23,452 nucleotides of DNA from a virus, in the IMG/VR virus record IMGVR_UViG_3300027734_000324, positions 1 through 23,452 of that record, one strand, 5' to 3'. Position numbers and translations under genes: made by a program. Each line of letters opens with the position of its first letter. Position 1 is the stretch's first letter. Positions 8,480-13,885 of the stretch are shown in pieces. The notes under the pieces were generated by a model. That model was not told where the DNA came from and ran no database searches. It saw nothing but the letters and a program-made list of their open reading frames with translations.

Positions 8480-8887
8480 ATGTTTGGATTAGATGCACTT
8501 TTAAGCGTGGGCAACAAGCTCATTGACAAACTTATTCCTGACCCTGAACAAAAAGCCAAGGCTCAAATGGAGTTGGCTAAAATGGCTCAAGATGGTGAGT
8601 TGGCTAAGATGGCTAACGAAACCAAGCTATACGAGGTAGAGCAAGAAAACGTCACTAAGCGCGTTGAGGCAGATATGGCATCTGACTCTTGGTTATCCAA
8701 AAATATACGCCCTATGACCCTCCTATTCCTTTTGGCGGCCTATTCTGGCTTTGCTGTAGCTTCTATCTTTGAATATGAAACTCGTGGTGCTTACGTTGAG
8801 TTGTTAGGCCAATGGGGAATGTTGGTTATGTCGTTTTACTTTGGCGGTAGGACTATGGAAAAGATTGCAGACAGGGTGAAGAAATGA
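8480..8887 (+). CDS. Holin, GTA-type 3TM superfamily, 135 aa
   Basis: The protein has a short amphipathic start (MFGLDALLSVGNKLIDKLIP), a charged helical middle with AKMAQDGELAKM, then WLSKNIRPMTLLFLLAAYSG and a second hydrophobic stretch (QWGMLVMSFYFGG, about 111-123). The conserved 'W-L-s-k-n-I-R-P' segment just before the first span is the hallmark of the 3TM holin family first described in gene transfer agents. It would form the inner-membrane lesion that lets the endolysin out. The endolysin follows directly and its ATG overlaps this stop (ATGA), the usual coupling of holin and lysin genes. AAGGA lies upstream of the start. Confidence 0.85.
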   Translation: MFGLDALLSVGNKLIDKLIPDPEQKAKAQMELAKMAQDGELAKMANETKLYEVEQENVTKRVEADMASDSWLSKNIRPMTLLFLLAAYSGFAVASIFEYETRGAYVELLGQWGMLVMSFYFGGRTMEKIADRVKK

Positions 8888-9312
8888 ACTTAACTGAACA
8901 CTTCACTTTAGAAGAACTAACGCATACTGACCACAGAGAATATGATAATACGCCAAATGATGCAGAACTGGAAAACCTCAAACGCCTCGCAGAATTCCTT
9001 GAGGATGTTAAAGAAGCCCTTGGTGGAAAGCCAATCATGGTTAACTCAGCTTTCAGGTCTAAGCAAGTCAATGATGCCGTGGGTTCTAAAGATAGCAGCC
9101 AGCATCGCATTGGTTGTGCTGTGGACATCCGAGTTCCTCAACTAACACCTAATGATGTGGTTAAGGCGGTAATCGCATCTGGCTTACCATACGATCAGAT
9201 TATCCGAGAGTTTGACAGATGGACACACATCAGCATACCTAACAATGTTGATGGAAAACCACGAAAGCAAGCACTTATTATTGATAAGTCAGGCACTAGA
9301 CCTTTTGTTTAA
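8884..9312 (+). CDS. Endolysin, M15 (D-Ala-D-Ala carboxypeptidase-like) peptidase, 142 aa
   Basis: The protein is a single M15_3-type zinc peptidase domain without signal peptide. The visible ligands are H74 and D81 in SSQHRIGCAVDI and H115 in FDRWTHISI. R58 in NSAFRSKQVNDAVG is the conserved substrate-binding arginine. The family cleaves peptide bonds in peptidoglycan cross-links or stems. The size of about 140 residues is normal for phage M15 endolysins. The lack of a SAR or signal sequence means it depends on the holin encoded immediately upstream, with which it shares an ATGA overlap. The exact bond cleaved cannot be told from sequence. Confidence 0.9.
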   Translation: MNLTEHFTLEELTHTDHREYDNTPNDAELENLKRLAEFLEDVKEALGGKPIMVNSAFRSKQVNDAVGSKDSSQHRIGCAVDIRVPQLTPNDVVKAVIASGLPYDQIIREFDRWTHISIPNNVDGKPRKQALIIDKSGTRPFV

Positions 9313-9347
9313 TAAAGTTGACATAAACAAAGTCTAATGTCTCGCCT

Positions 9348-9719
9348 ATGCCAAATATCCCCACAACAGAAGACGCACAATACTTTGCACAATGTGTAAA
9401 GAAGTGGCAAGAAGTCTTAAATCTTGGGGATTGGAGAATTGAAAAAGGGTTAAAACCTGCTAAACAAGCAATGGCCTCTGTCGAGTTTAACGAGGCCGCA
9501 AGACTTGCTGTTTACCGACTTGGTGACTTTGGTGCAGAGAAAATAACCCATCAATCCCTTGATTGCACAGCACTCCACGAGTTACTTCATGTGATGCTGC
9601 ACGATCTTTTGACTGCGGCTCAAGACCCTAAATCTTCGCAAGATGATATAGACAAGCAAGAGCATAGAGTGATTAACTTACTTGAACGACTCTTAAAGGA
9701 TTTTAATGGCCTCGCATAA
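9348..9719 (+). CDS. HExxH putative zinc metallopeptidase, 123 aa
   Basis: The motif CTALHELLHVMLHDL (about residues 73-87) contains HELLH, the zinc-binding HExxH of many metallopeptidases. A later acidic helix (EHRVINLLERLL) contains a glutamate that could be the third ligand. The domain resembles small phage proteins with a SprT/zincin-like core. No signal peptide is visible, so it acts in the cytoplasm if active. The start lacks a Shine-Dalgarno sequence, and no other in-frame start exists after the stop at 9324. The end overlaps the metallophosphoesterase gene by 14 bases. Substrate unknown; it may be a structural zincin rather than a protease. Confidence 0.7.
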   Translation: MPNIPTTEDAQYFAQCVKKWQEVLNLGDWRIEKGLKPAKQAMASVEFNEAARLAVYRLGDFGAEKITHQSLDCTALHELLHVMLHDLLTAAQDPKSSQDDIDKQEHRVINLLERLLKDFNGLA

Positions 9720-10689
9720 TCAAACTTGCACAGATGATGAGTTCATTGCTTTATGGGAACAACATCAGTCTGCTACAAAAGTAGCGAGAGCATTAGGTAT
9801 CGCTACTCGTAATGCGTATAACAGAAGACGCAACATAGAACTTGAATACAACATCAAACTGTTTAGTGCTGACCCTAGAGGGTATATGCACGATACTAGG
9901 CAAGCATCTTACTCACCACTAAAGCAAATTGACCTTGGCATATTAGATGGGGTAGTAATATGCTTCTCGGATGCGCACTTCATTCCCTCTGAGCGTTCTA
10001 CGGCATTTAAAGGGCTTCTATGGGCTATTGAGGCTCTTAAACCAGTAGCGGTGATAGCTAATGGTGACTCTTTCGATGGAGCGTCTATAAGCCGACATGA
10101 CCCAACTGACCAACCAGCTACAACTGTTTTACAGGAATTAAAGGCTACTCAGGCTTCATTAGGTGAGATTGAGGAACGAGCCAAAGCTGAACGTCATAAC
10201 GTGCGCCTAATTCATACTTGGGGCAATCACGATGCAAGGTTTGCAAATAGACTTGCTCAACACGCACCACAATATAAAGATGTACTTGGATTTAAGATAA
10301 CTGACCACATCCCTGATTGGGAGTTCTGCTGGGGTTGCTGGCCTACATCTAAAGTGATTGTTAAGCACCGATATAAGGGGGGAATTCACGCCACCCATAA
10401 CAATGCGCTTTCAAGCGGAGTTTCGATGGTGACAGGGCATTTGCACTCTTTGAAAGTTACGCCATACAATGACTATAATGGAATACGTTTCGGTATTGAC
10501 ACTGGAACATTAGCAGAGCCAGATGGCCCTCAGTTTACTTATGCTGAACTAAATCCATCTAACCACAGATCAGGATTTGCTGTGCTGACATTTTTTAATG
10601 GTGAACTATTGTGGCCTGAGCTAGTCCATTCGTTTAGTGAAGGACATATCCAGTTTCGTGGTGAAGTAATTGATGTGAGCGAATTTTAG
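9706..10689 (+). CDS. HTH-metallophosphoesterase, 327 aa
   Basis: AAGGA precedes the ATG, which lies inside the end of the HExxH gene. Residues 10-45 form a helix-turn-helix (SATKVARALGIATRNAYNRR) likely to bind nucleic acid. From about residue 80 comes a calcineurin-type phosphoesterase core: SDAHF (D89, H91), NGDSFD (D121), GNHD (N174, H175), then H228/H231 and GHLH (H245, H247). These are all the expected di-metal ligands in order, so it should be an active phosphoesterase or nuclease. Known relatives include Mre11/SbcD nucleases and many phosphatases; the HTH suggests DNA or RNA as substrate, which is inference. It is cytoplasmic. It lies between the lysis and early regions on the late strand. 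Confidence 0.85.
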   Translation: MASHNQTCTDDEFIALWEQHQSATKVARALGIATRNAYNRRRNIELEYNIKLFSADPRGYMHDTRQASYSPLKQIDLGILDGVVICFSDAHFIPSERSTAFKGLLWAIEALKPVAVIANGDSFDGASISRHDPTDQPATTVLQELKATQASLGEIEERAKAERHNVRLIHTWGNHDARFANRLAQHAPQYKDVLGFKITDHIPDWEFCWGCWPTSKVIVKHRYKGGIHATHNNALSSGVSMVTGHLHSLKVTPYNDYNGIRFGIDTGTLAEPDGPQFTYAELNPSNHRSGFAVLTFFNGELLWPELVHSFSEGHIQFRGEVIDVSEF

Positions 10690-10720
10690 TCCTCATAAGG
10701 ACAATTAACACTTAAATCAC

Positions 10721-10864
10721 ATGAGTTCTTGGTTAATTATCCTTACAGGGGCAATTTATGCCTATATCGCTGCTGAACAACTCTATAGAGGAAATCCCTC
10801 TATGGCGGTTGTATATGGCGGGTATGCGTTCAGTAATGTGGGGCTTTACCTGTTAGCCAAGTAA
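10721..10864 (+). CDS. Small membrane protein, 47 aa
   Basis: A 47-codon frame starts at ATG 10721 and stops at 10862-10864. It encodes two hydrophobic segments, about residues 4-18 (WLIILTGAIYAYIAA) and 28-46 (MAVVYGGYAFSNVGLYLLA), joined by a short EQLYRGNP loop. Similar two-span miniproteins are common in environmental phages; this is from memory. The AAGGA at 10697-10701 is too far upstream to be a standard ribosome site, so initiation may be weak. It is the last plus-strand gene before the convergent leftward operon. Function unknown. Confidence 0.6.
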   Translation: MSSWLIILTGAIYAYIAAEQLYRGNPSMAVVYGGYAFSNVGLYLLAK

Positions 10865-10870
10865 GCCCCA
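10839..10870. terminator. Bidirectional hairpin between convergent genes
   Basis: TGGGGCTT (10839-10846) pairs perfectly with AAGCCCCA (10863-10870). The stem extends by AC/GT with one bulged T. It straddles the end of the plus-strand membrane protein and lies just beyond the stop of the leftward operon, the expected place for a shared terminator. T-runs on both sides are poor, so intrinsic termination may be weak. Confidence 0.45.
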
Positions 10871-10875
10871 TCTAT

Positions 10876-11076
10876 TTACTCTGCGACTTCTTCTTCTTCT
10901 GTATCTTCTTCAAGTTCGACTTCAACTTCGTCAATAGCTTCATAGTCAACATCCCAACCATTTTCTTCTTGGAATTCAATAAATTCCTGAATGATCTGTA
11001 CTTTTTCAAAGTCATGTGAATGAACAGTAATCTTTTCTTCACCAATCCAGCCGATGTTAATTTCCAATGTGTACAT
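10876..11076 (-). CDS. Small very acidic protein, 66 aa
   Basis: The start is taken at 11076 because GGAG lies six bases upstream on this strand; a longer frame to 11094 has no such site. The N-terminal half is beta-like (MYTLEINIGWIGEEKITVH), followed by a helix and a long Glu/Asp run in the last 25 residues. Such acidic tails are seen in DNA mimics and small regulatory phage proteins, but no family is recognised. It is the last gene of the leftward set, about 65 bases after the MazG-like gene. The competing Lys-rich frame at 10872-11111 is an artefact of the GAA/GAG runs. Confidence 0.55.
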   Translation of the reverse strand: MYTLEINIGWIGEEKITVHSHDFEKVQIIQEFIEFQEENGWDVDYEAIDEVEVELEEDTEEEEVAE

Positions 11077-11090
11077 AATTTTCTCCATAC

Positions 11091-11105
11091 GCAACCGATT
11101 GTTGC
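11091..11105. other. Small inverted repeat upstream of the acidic gene
   Basis: GCAAC and GTTGC flank a 5-nt centre. An overlapping inverted repeat, GATTG/CAATC, is at 11097-11109. The pair sits in the gap between the MazG-like and acidic genes, about 15 bases upstream of the start codon. It could be an operator or an RNA hairpin; there is no clear promoter next to it. Confidence 0.25.
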
Positions 11106-11142
11106 AATCAAATGCTAGAGTAAATTTATGTCAGAAACAAGA

Positions 11143-11445
11143 CTATTCTTTTTTGAAAACACCATTAGGAAGTAAAGTTCCTTTTCGGTTCTTGATCTGG
11201 TCATAGGCTATTTCCATGCACTCTACAAGGTCTAAATCTTGTATGGCACAGTAGTTAACCAAGCAGACCATTACATCTCCTACAGAGTCGATAATTGCAT
11301 CTCTGTCATGCTTTATTGTTGCATCAGCTAACTCACCTATCTCTGATACTGCTTTGAGTAGTTGAGACTCAGGATTGCTGTACTGGATAATCTTACGAGC
11401 CTCTGCCCATTGGATAATTTTTATTTCGATAGCTGCGTATGACAT
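11143..11445 (-). CDS. MazG-like nucleotide pyrophosphohydrolase, 100 aa
   Basis: The start at 11445 has AAGGG at ideal spacing; an ATG two codons earlier (11451) is too close to it. The core SEIGELADATIKHDRD...IIDSVGDVMVCLVNYC shows the MazG-type acidic pattern: EIGE, then D-x3-D in a following helix, which bind magnesium. MazG enzymes hydrolyse nucleoside triphosphates to monophosphates, and phage forms are thought to adjust nucleotide or alarmone pools. The length of about 100 residues fits single-domain phage MazG-like proteins. It overlaps the upstream winged-helix gene by about 25 bases. Substrate cannot be told from sequence. Confidence 0.75.
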   Translation of the reverse strand: MSYAAIEIKIIQWAEARKIIQYSNPESQLLKAVSEIGELADATIKHDRDAIIDSVGDVMVCLVNYCAIQDLDLVECMEIAYDQIKNRKGTLLPNGVFKKE

Positions 11446-11753
11446 TCCCATTCCCTTTCGTTTCTTCCTGAGTTTGATTTAACTGTGTTACCAGTTAGCT
11501 GGATTAGACCTAACGCTTTCATCTCACTAAGCCTCCTAGCGACTTGATTTCCATCTAGGTTAGTCAGACTAGCAATACCATCTTTACCGAGCGCACCATG
11601 CGTTCTAAGGCACTCTAGGATGACGTTGTAGTGGTCTTTCGCCACTTCTTTAATTAACTCTGCTGCTTCAAAAGAAGTTAGCGGGTCTGTAGTCCTAACT
11701 CTTGGGAAGTCAGGCATAACAAATATTCTTTTAAATGCTTCTTTGTAGTTCAT
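11421..11753 (-). CDS. Winged-helix DNA-binding protein, 110 aa
   Basis: AAGGA lies five bases before the ATG. After a short N-terminus (PRVRTTDPLTSFEAAELI), residues about 38-92 form a winged helix: a first helix (HYNVILECLRTHG), a turn with KDGIASLTNL, a recognition helix (DGNQVARRLSEMKALGLI) and a wing (QLTGNTVKSNSGRNEREWE). This plan is common in phage regulators and replication accessory proteins. It follows the SSB-like gene after a G/C hairpin at 11769-11784. It may regulate the early operon or act on DNA during replication; the target is unknown. Confidence 0.65.
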   Translation of the reverse strand: MNYKEAFKRIFVMPDFPRVRTTDPLTSFEAAELIKEVAKDHYNVILECLRTHGALGKDGIASLTNLDGNQVARRLSEMKALGLIQLTGNTVKSNSGRNEREWECHTQLSK

Positions 11754-11768
11754 GTTTATCCTTGATGT

Positions 11769-11784
11769 GGGGGACTAAGCCCCC
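11769..11784. other. G/C hairpin in the leftward operon
   Basis: GGGGG (11769-11773) and CCCCC (11780-11784) close a 6-nt loop in an otherwise A+T-rich gap between the SSB-like and winged-helix genes. In the leftward transcript no T-run follows, so it may be a processing or partial attenuation site that sets relative expression of the two halves of the operon. Confidence 0.4.
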
Positions 11785-11791
11785 TATTAAA

Positions 11792-12049
11792 TTAAAATGG
11801 AATATCAGAATCGTCAAATTCTTCTTGCTTAGGCTTACTTGGCTTCTTGTTTAGAGAGGCATCAGCGTTCTTATTCTTGATAGACAGAGACATAAACTTC
11901 TGTCCATCTTTGCTGATCTTAATCCAAGCGGATAGCCAGTAGTCAATGCCCTCTACATTGATACTTCCTTTGTAGTCAGGGAACTTAGCATCGTCTTTTC
12001 TATCATTCTTAAAGAGCGAGCCTCGGTTATTGTTGTCGTATTCCATCAT
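11792..12049 (-). CDS. SSB-like small ssDNA-binding protein, 85 aa
   Basis: The start ATG overlaps the stop of ERF (ATGA), and a second in-frame ATG follows. Residues 1-55 show a short beta-rich pattern (FPDYKGSINVEGIDYWLSAW, then GQKFMSLSIKNK) like the small phage proteins that resemble DUF736 or compact OB folds. The C-terminus is a flexible Lys/Pro linker ending in EEFDDSDIPF. That acidic tip ending in Ile-Pro-Phe is the signature by which bacterial SSB recruits partner proteins. With ERF directly upstream, it probably covers single-stranded DNA during annealing or replication. At 85 residues it is far shorter than cellular SSB (about 170). Confidence 0.7.
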   Translation of the reverse strand: MMEYDNNNRGSLFKNDRKDDAKFPDYKGSINVEGIDYWLSAWIKISKDGQKFMSLSIKNKNADASLNKKPSKPKQEEFDDSDIPF

Positions 12050-12657
12050 TCTTCCTTTGCTTTTTTAATTGCGCTACGCACCTTGCTTGGCATTAGTGTC
12101 CATAGTGCTACCTTTTGTTCAGAGTCTAATTTCTCGGACTCCAGCTTTACCCAAGCAGCCTTGGGGTTTCCCTGTTCGCAAGTAGCAATCAAATCAATTG
12201 CTAATTCCTCTAGGTATCGTAATTCCTCTACAGGAATAGTATCTTTTATACCCTGTGTAGGCGTGATGATAACTTGCTCTTTAAGTGGCGCAGATGAGTC
12301 CAGAGCATCGTGTTCAACGATCTCCATTGCTGTGACCCAGAGATAGCGTCTGGTGTATGTCTCGACTGCACCTAGGTTCTGGATAGGATGACAGCCCTTG
12401 AGGTTAGCTTCTGCCATTGGTGAAGTAATAACGATGTTAGTACCATCGTCTGTGTCTGTGATGGTCAGGCTTGCAATCTCGGTATCGTAGGACACTACAC
12501 CGCAAAGACCGATATTATAAAAAATCTCTGTGATTGTTGGAATAAAGTCGCCTAACTCAAAATATGAGTAGCCAGCAAACTTATTGTGGCCTGACTTCTT
12601 TAGTGGTGCTTCTTGCAGACTTATTCGTGCTGCCATTAACTTCTTGTGGACTGACAT
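12046..12657 (-). CDS. erf: ERF-family single-strand annealing recombinase, 203 aa
   Basis: AAGGA inside the end of the upstream gene serves the ATG. Residues 1-120 carry the ERF domain: KSGHNKFAGYSYFELGDFIP near the start, then IQNLGAVETYTRRYLWVTAM (93-112), the most typical stretch of the family, and HDALD. ERF proteins such as that of P22 form rings on single-stranded DNA and anneal complementary strands, allowing circularisation and recombination of the phage genome. The C-terminal part (about 130-203) is a variable helical tail. Location in a leftward early operon next to an SSB-like protein matches the P22 plan. No exonuclease gene is visible beside it. Confidence 0.85.
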   Translation of the reverse strand: MSVHKKLMAARISLQEAPLKKSGHNKFAGYSYFELGDFIPTITEIFYNIGLCGVVSYDTEIASLTITDTDDGTNIVITSPMAEANLKGCHPIQNLGAVETYTRRYLWVTAMEIVEHDALDSSAPLKEQVIITPTQGIKDTIPVEELRYLEELAIDLIATCEQGNPKAAWVKLESEKLDSEQKVALWTLMPSKVRSAIKKAKEE

Positions 12658-12658
12658 T

Positions 12659-12844
12659 TCAATTTTCCTTTAAGTATTCTTCGATCATTGCTTCTTTATC
12701 TTCTTCGTACAAATCTGCGAAAGGTACAAAGTGGTTTTCTCCACAGCAACTAAAACTGCTACCTTGTGGCTCAGTACAGTAGCAACAGTAATTTCCTGAT
12801 AGGTCTTGTATTGCTTCTTCTCTTGTGACTAGCTTAATCATCAT
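12659..12844 (-). CDS. Small Cys-rich putative zinc-binding protein, 61 aa
   Basis: The start is placed at the ATGATG (12844 or 12841), which overlaps the TAA of the upstream gene; the longer frame to 12892 only adds a Lys-rich artefact. The protein holds CCYC and, ten residues later, CCGENH, so five cysteines and a histidine could bind zinc. A final acidic helix (EEDKEAMIEEYLKEN) follows. Its end contains the ribosome site of erf, so it is coupled to it. No family is recognised. Confidence 0.5.
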   Translation of the reverse strand: MMIKLVTREEAIQDLSGNYCCYCTEPQGSSFSCCGENHFVPFADLYEEDKEAMIEEYLKEN

Positions 12845-13025
12845 CTTCTTCTGGATATTCTTCTTTATTATTTTTTTCTGCTTCAGTTTCAATTGCTACA
12901 TGGGTTCTATCCCATTCACGCATTTTTGTAGTATTCAAAACCAAAACAAATTCTTCTGCTGCCGTCTTAGTTTGGTTTCTAAAGCCATCAGAATTTTCGT
13001 TTTCTAATTCGCCCATTGTTTTCAT
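12834..13025 (-). CDS. Small acidic hypothetical protein, 63 aa
   Basis: GGAGG eight bases upstream identifies the ATG at 13025 as the start; the longer frame to 13088 belongs to the preceding miniprotein region. The sequence is hydrophilic, with a beta-like core (AAEEFVLVLNTTKMREWDRTH) and a very acidic end (EEYPEEDDD). It begins two bases after the stop of the 30-residue gene and its stop overlaps the start of the Cys-rich gene. Early phage genes of this kind often target host functions, but nothing in the sequence shows one. Confidence 0.5.
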   Translation of the reverse strand: MKTMGELENENSDGFRNQTKTAAEEFVLVLNTTKMREWDRTHVAIETEAEKNNKEEYPEEDDD

Positions 13026-13027
13026 GG

Positions 13028-13120
13028 TCAACCCCTCCAAGCTAAAAGAACACCCCAACCACCAAAGATGATGATGGCTAACGTACACTCAACTACTGTT
13101 TGTATAATCTTACTTTTCAT
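13028..13120 (-). CDS. Tiny single-span membrane protein, 30 aa
   Basis: A perfect AAGGAG (13127-13132 on this strand) stands six bases before ATG 13120, the best ribosome site in the operon. The 30 codons encode a short basic start, a hydrophobic span (TLAIIIFGGWGVLLAW, about residues 13-28) and Arg-Gly at the end. It is the first gene of the leftward operon, directly behind the promoter at 13167-13194, so it should be among the first products made. The strong start signal is the main reason to regard it as real. Confidence 0.55.
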   Translation of the reverse strand: MKSKIIQTVVECTLAIIIFGGWGVLLAWRG

Positions 13121-13130
13121 TTGCTTCTCC

Positions 13131-13180
13131 TTAAAAAGACCCTCACGTTTTGTTTGGGCTGACTGAAGTATAGCAAACTA
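13131..13180 (-). repeat. Left copy of duplicated promoter-leader module
   Basis: Read on the minus strand, these 50 bp match 16631-16680 on the plus strand at 41 positions with no gap. They include TAGTTTGCTATACTT, the box TCAGCCCAA and the leader up to TTTTTAAGG. The distance to the start codon is also the same in both copies (10 bases). Confidence 0.85.
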
Positions 13181-13194
13181 AACAGACAGGTCAA
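13167..13194 (-). promoter_or_regulatory. Strong leftward early promoter
   Basis: On the minus strand TTGACC (13189-13194), a 16-bp spacer and TATACT (13167-13172) form a good sigma70 promoter. TGC just before the -10 adds an extended -10 element. It drives the recombination operon. A TAGTAAATA box (13199-13207) lies just upstream and recurs before the promoter at 16636-16644. Confidence 0.75.
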
Positions 13195-13198
13195 CAAT

Positions 13199-13255
13199 TA
13201 TTTACTAAGTATTTTCCCTAGTGTTGTATTTTGTTAACTAAGCTATACTGTCGGG
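13199..13255 (+). promoter_or_regulatory. Rightward promoter for a leaderless regulator mRNA, with putative operators
   Basis: TATACT (13244-13249) ends six bases before the A of ATG 13256, so the transcript should start at or next to the start codon. The -35 region (around 13221) is poor. The shared octamer GCTATACT also occurs in the leftward promoter and at 16637-16644. TATTTACTA at 13199-13207 is the inverse of TAGTAAATA found at 16615. These are candidate binding sites for the Cro-like protein encoded here. Confidence 0.5.
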
Positions 13256-13531
13256 ATGGACAAACAAACTGTTATCACACTTGCTGGCTCACAGAGTGAG
13301 CTTGCCAGAATCTTTGGCATAACAAGGGCTGCCGTCAACCATTGGAAGACAATCCCTCCATTACGCATCTATCAACTAAAAGAATTAAGGCCAGACTGGT
13401 TCAATGACTCAACTACAAGTAATACAAGCACTACAAAACGGCTCACTCACATCGAGGGAGATAGCAGAGAAAACAGGGATGACCAAAGAGACAGTTCTGT
13501 CAACGGCAAAGAAGCTACGCTACCAAGGTAA
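13256..13531 (+). CDS. Cro/YdaS-like HTH regulator, 91 aa
   Basis: The first 50 residues are a compact helix-turn-helix of the Cro/YdaS type: a first helix, SELARIFGITRAAVNHW as HTH (about 14-30), then IPPLRIYQLKELRPDWF. There is no ribosome site; the -10 hexamer ends six bases before the ATG, which points to leaderless translation. After about residue 50 the sequence turns into low-complexity Ser/Thr/Asp text (NDSTTSNTSTTKR) because the frame overlaps the next gene for 128 bases, so the folded part is probably only the N-terminus. As the first rightward gene beside the divergent promoters it is the likely controller of both. No CI-type peptidase domain is present. Confidence 0.75.
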   Translation: MDKQTVITLAGSQSELARIFGITRAAVNHWKTIPPLRIYQLKELRPDWFNDSTTSNTSTTKRLTHIEGDSRENRDDQRDSSVNGKEATLPR

Positions 13532-13781
13532 ATTGACCACAGAGCAAGTAAAAGTTGGGAATAAATGGTTAGCTAAATACACCTTAGCAGACTACATGAT
13601 TGAAGCACCTAAAGAAGCTAAAGAAGAAAAGCCTTGGGACAAGAACAATCCTTTCGATTGGCGTAATGCAAAGGGAATCTTTACATCAGATGAATACAGA
13701 GTTATGAAGCAGCAAGCCACTAGGATTTACAAAGGCAATCCATACTTTACTGATGGAATAACGAGTAATCAAAGTATCTGA
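13404..13781 (+). CDS. HTH DNA-binding protein, 125 aa
   Basis: Residues about 10-45 form a helix-turn-helix or winged helix (SLTSREIAEKTGMTKETVLS, then KKLRYQGKLTTEQVKVGNKW) like MarR or replication-accessory wHTH domains. The C-terminal half is charged, with WDKNNPFDWRNAKGIF and aromatic residues. The ATG at 13404 has only a distant AAGG; starting at the inner ATG (codon 26) would cut off the first HTH helix, so the longer form is kept. It overlaps the Cro-like gene by 128 bases in another frame. It lies just upstream of the replication protein, so it may be a regulator or helper of replication. Confidence 0.6.
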   Translation: MTQLQVIQALQNGSLTSREIAEKTGMTKETVLSTAKKLRYQGKLTTEQVKVGNKWLAKYTLADYMIEAPKEAKEEKPWDKNNPFDWRNAKGIFTSDEYRVMKQQATRIYKGNPYFTDGITSNQSI

Positions 13782-13786
13782 TACAA

Positions 13787-13823
13787 TGTTTTGAAACACG
13801 GCTAGGTGGGGGGTAGCTACCCC
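13787..13823. other. Intergenic palindromes before the replication gene
   Basis: The 104-base gap 13782-13885 holds TGTTTTGAAACA (13787-13798) and the perfect palindrome GGGGTAGCTACCCC (13810-13823). No T-run follows the second, and no good promoter is visible in the gap. They may act as an operator and an RNA hairpin controlling the replication gene. Confidence 0.35.
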
Positions 13824-13885
13824 ATCGAAAAGAGTTAACCCTTCTCCTGCCGCAGTTTCTTTCAAAGGGTGTTTAAAAAGCGGCT

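Noticed and set aside
9318-9323. Perfect TTGACA as a possible -35 after the endolysin
   Set aside because: No -10-like hexamer at 15-19 bp; the nearest TAATGT is only 11 bp away.
10872-11111. 79-residue Lys-rich minus-strand frame
   Set aside because: It is the shifted reading of GAA/GAG-rich codons of the acidic gene, which has the better ribosome site.
13782-13885. The 104-base gap considered as a tRNA or promoter
   Set aside because: No cloverleaf can be drawn, and the TACAAT at 13783-13788 has no matching -35; only palindromes are supported.
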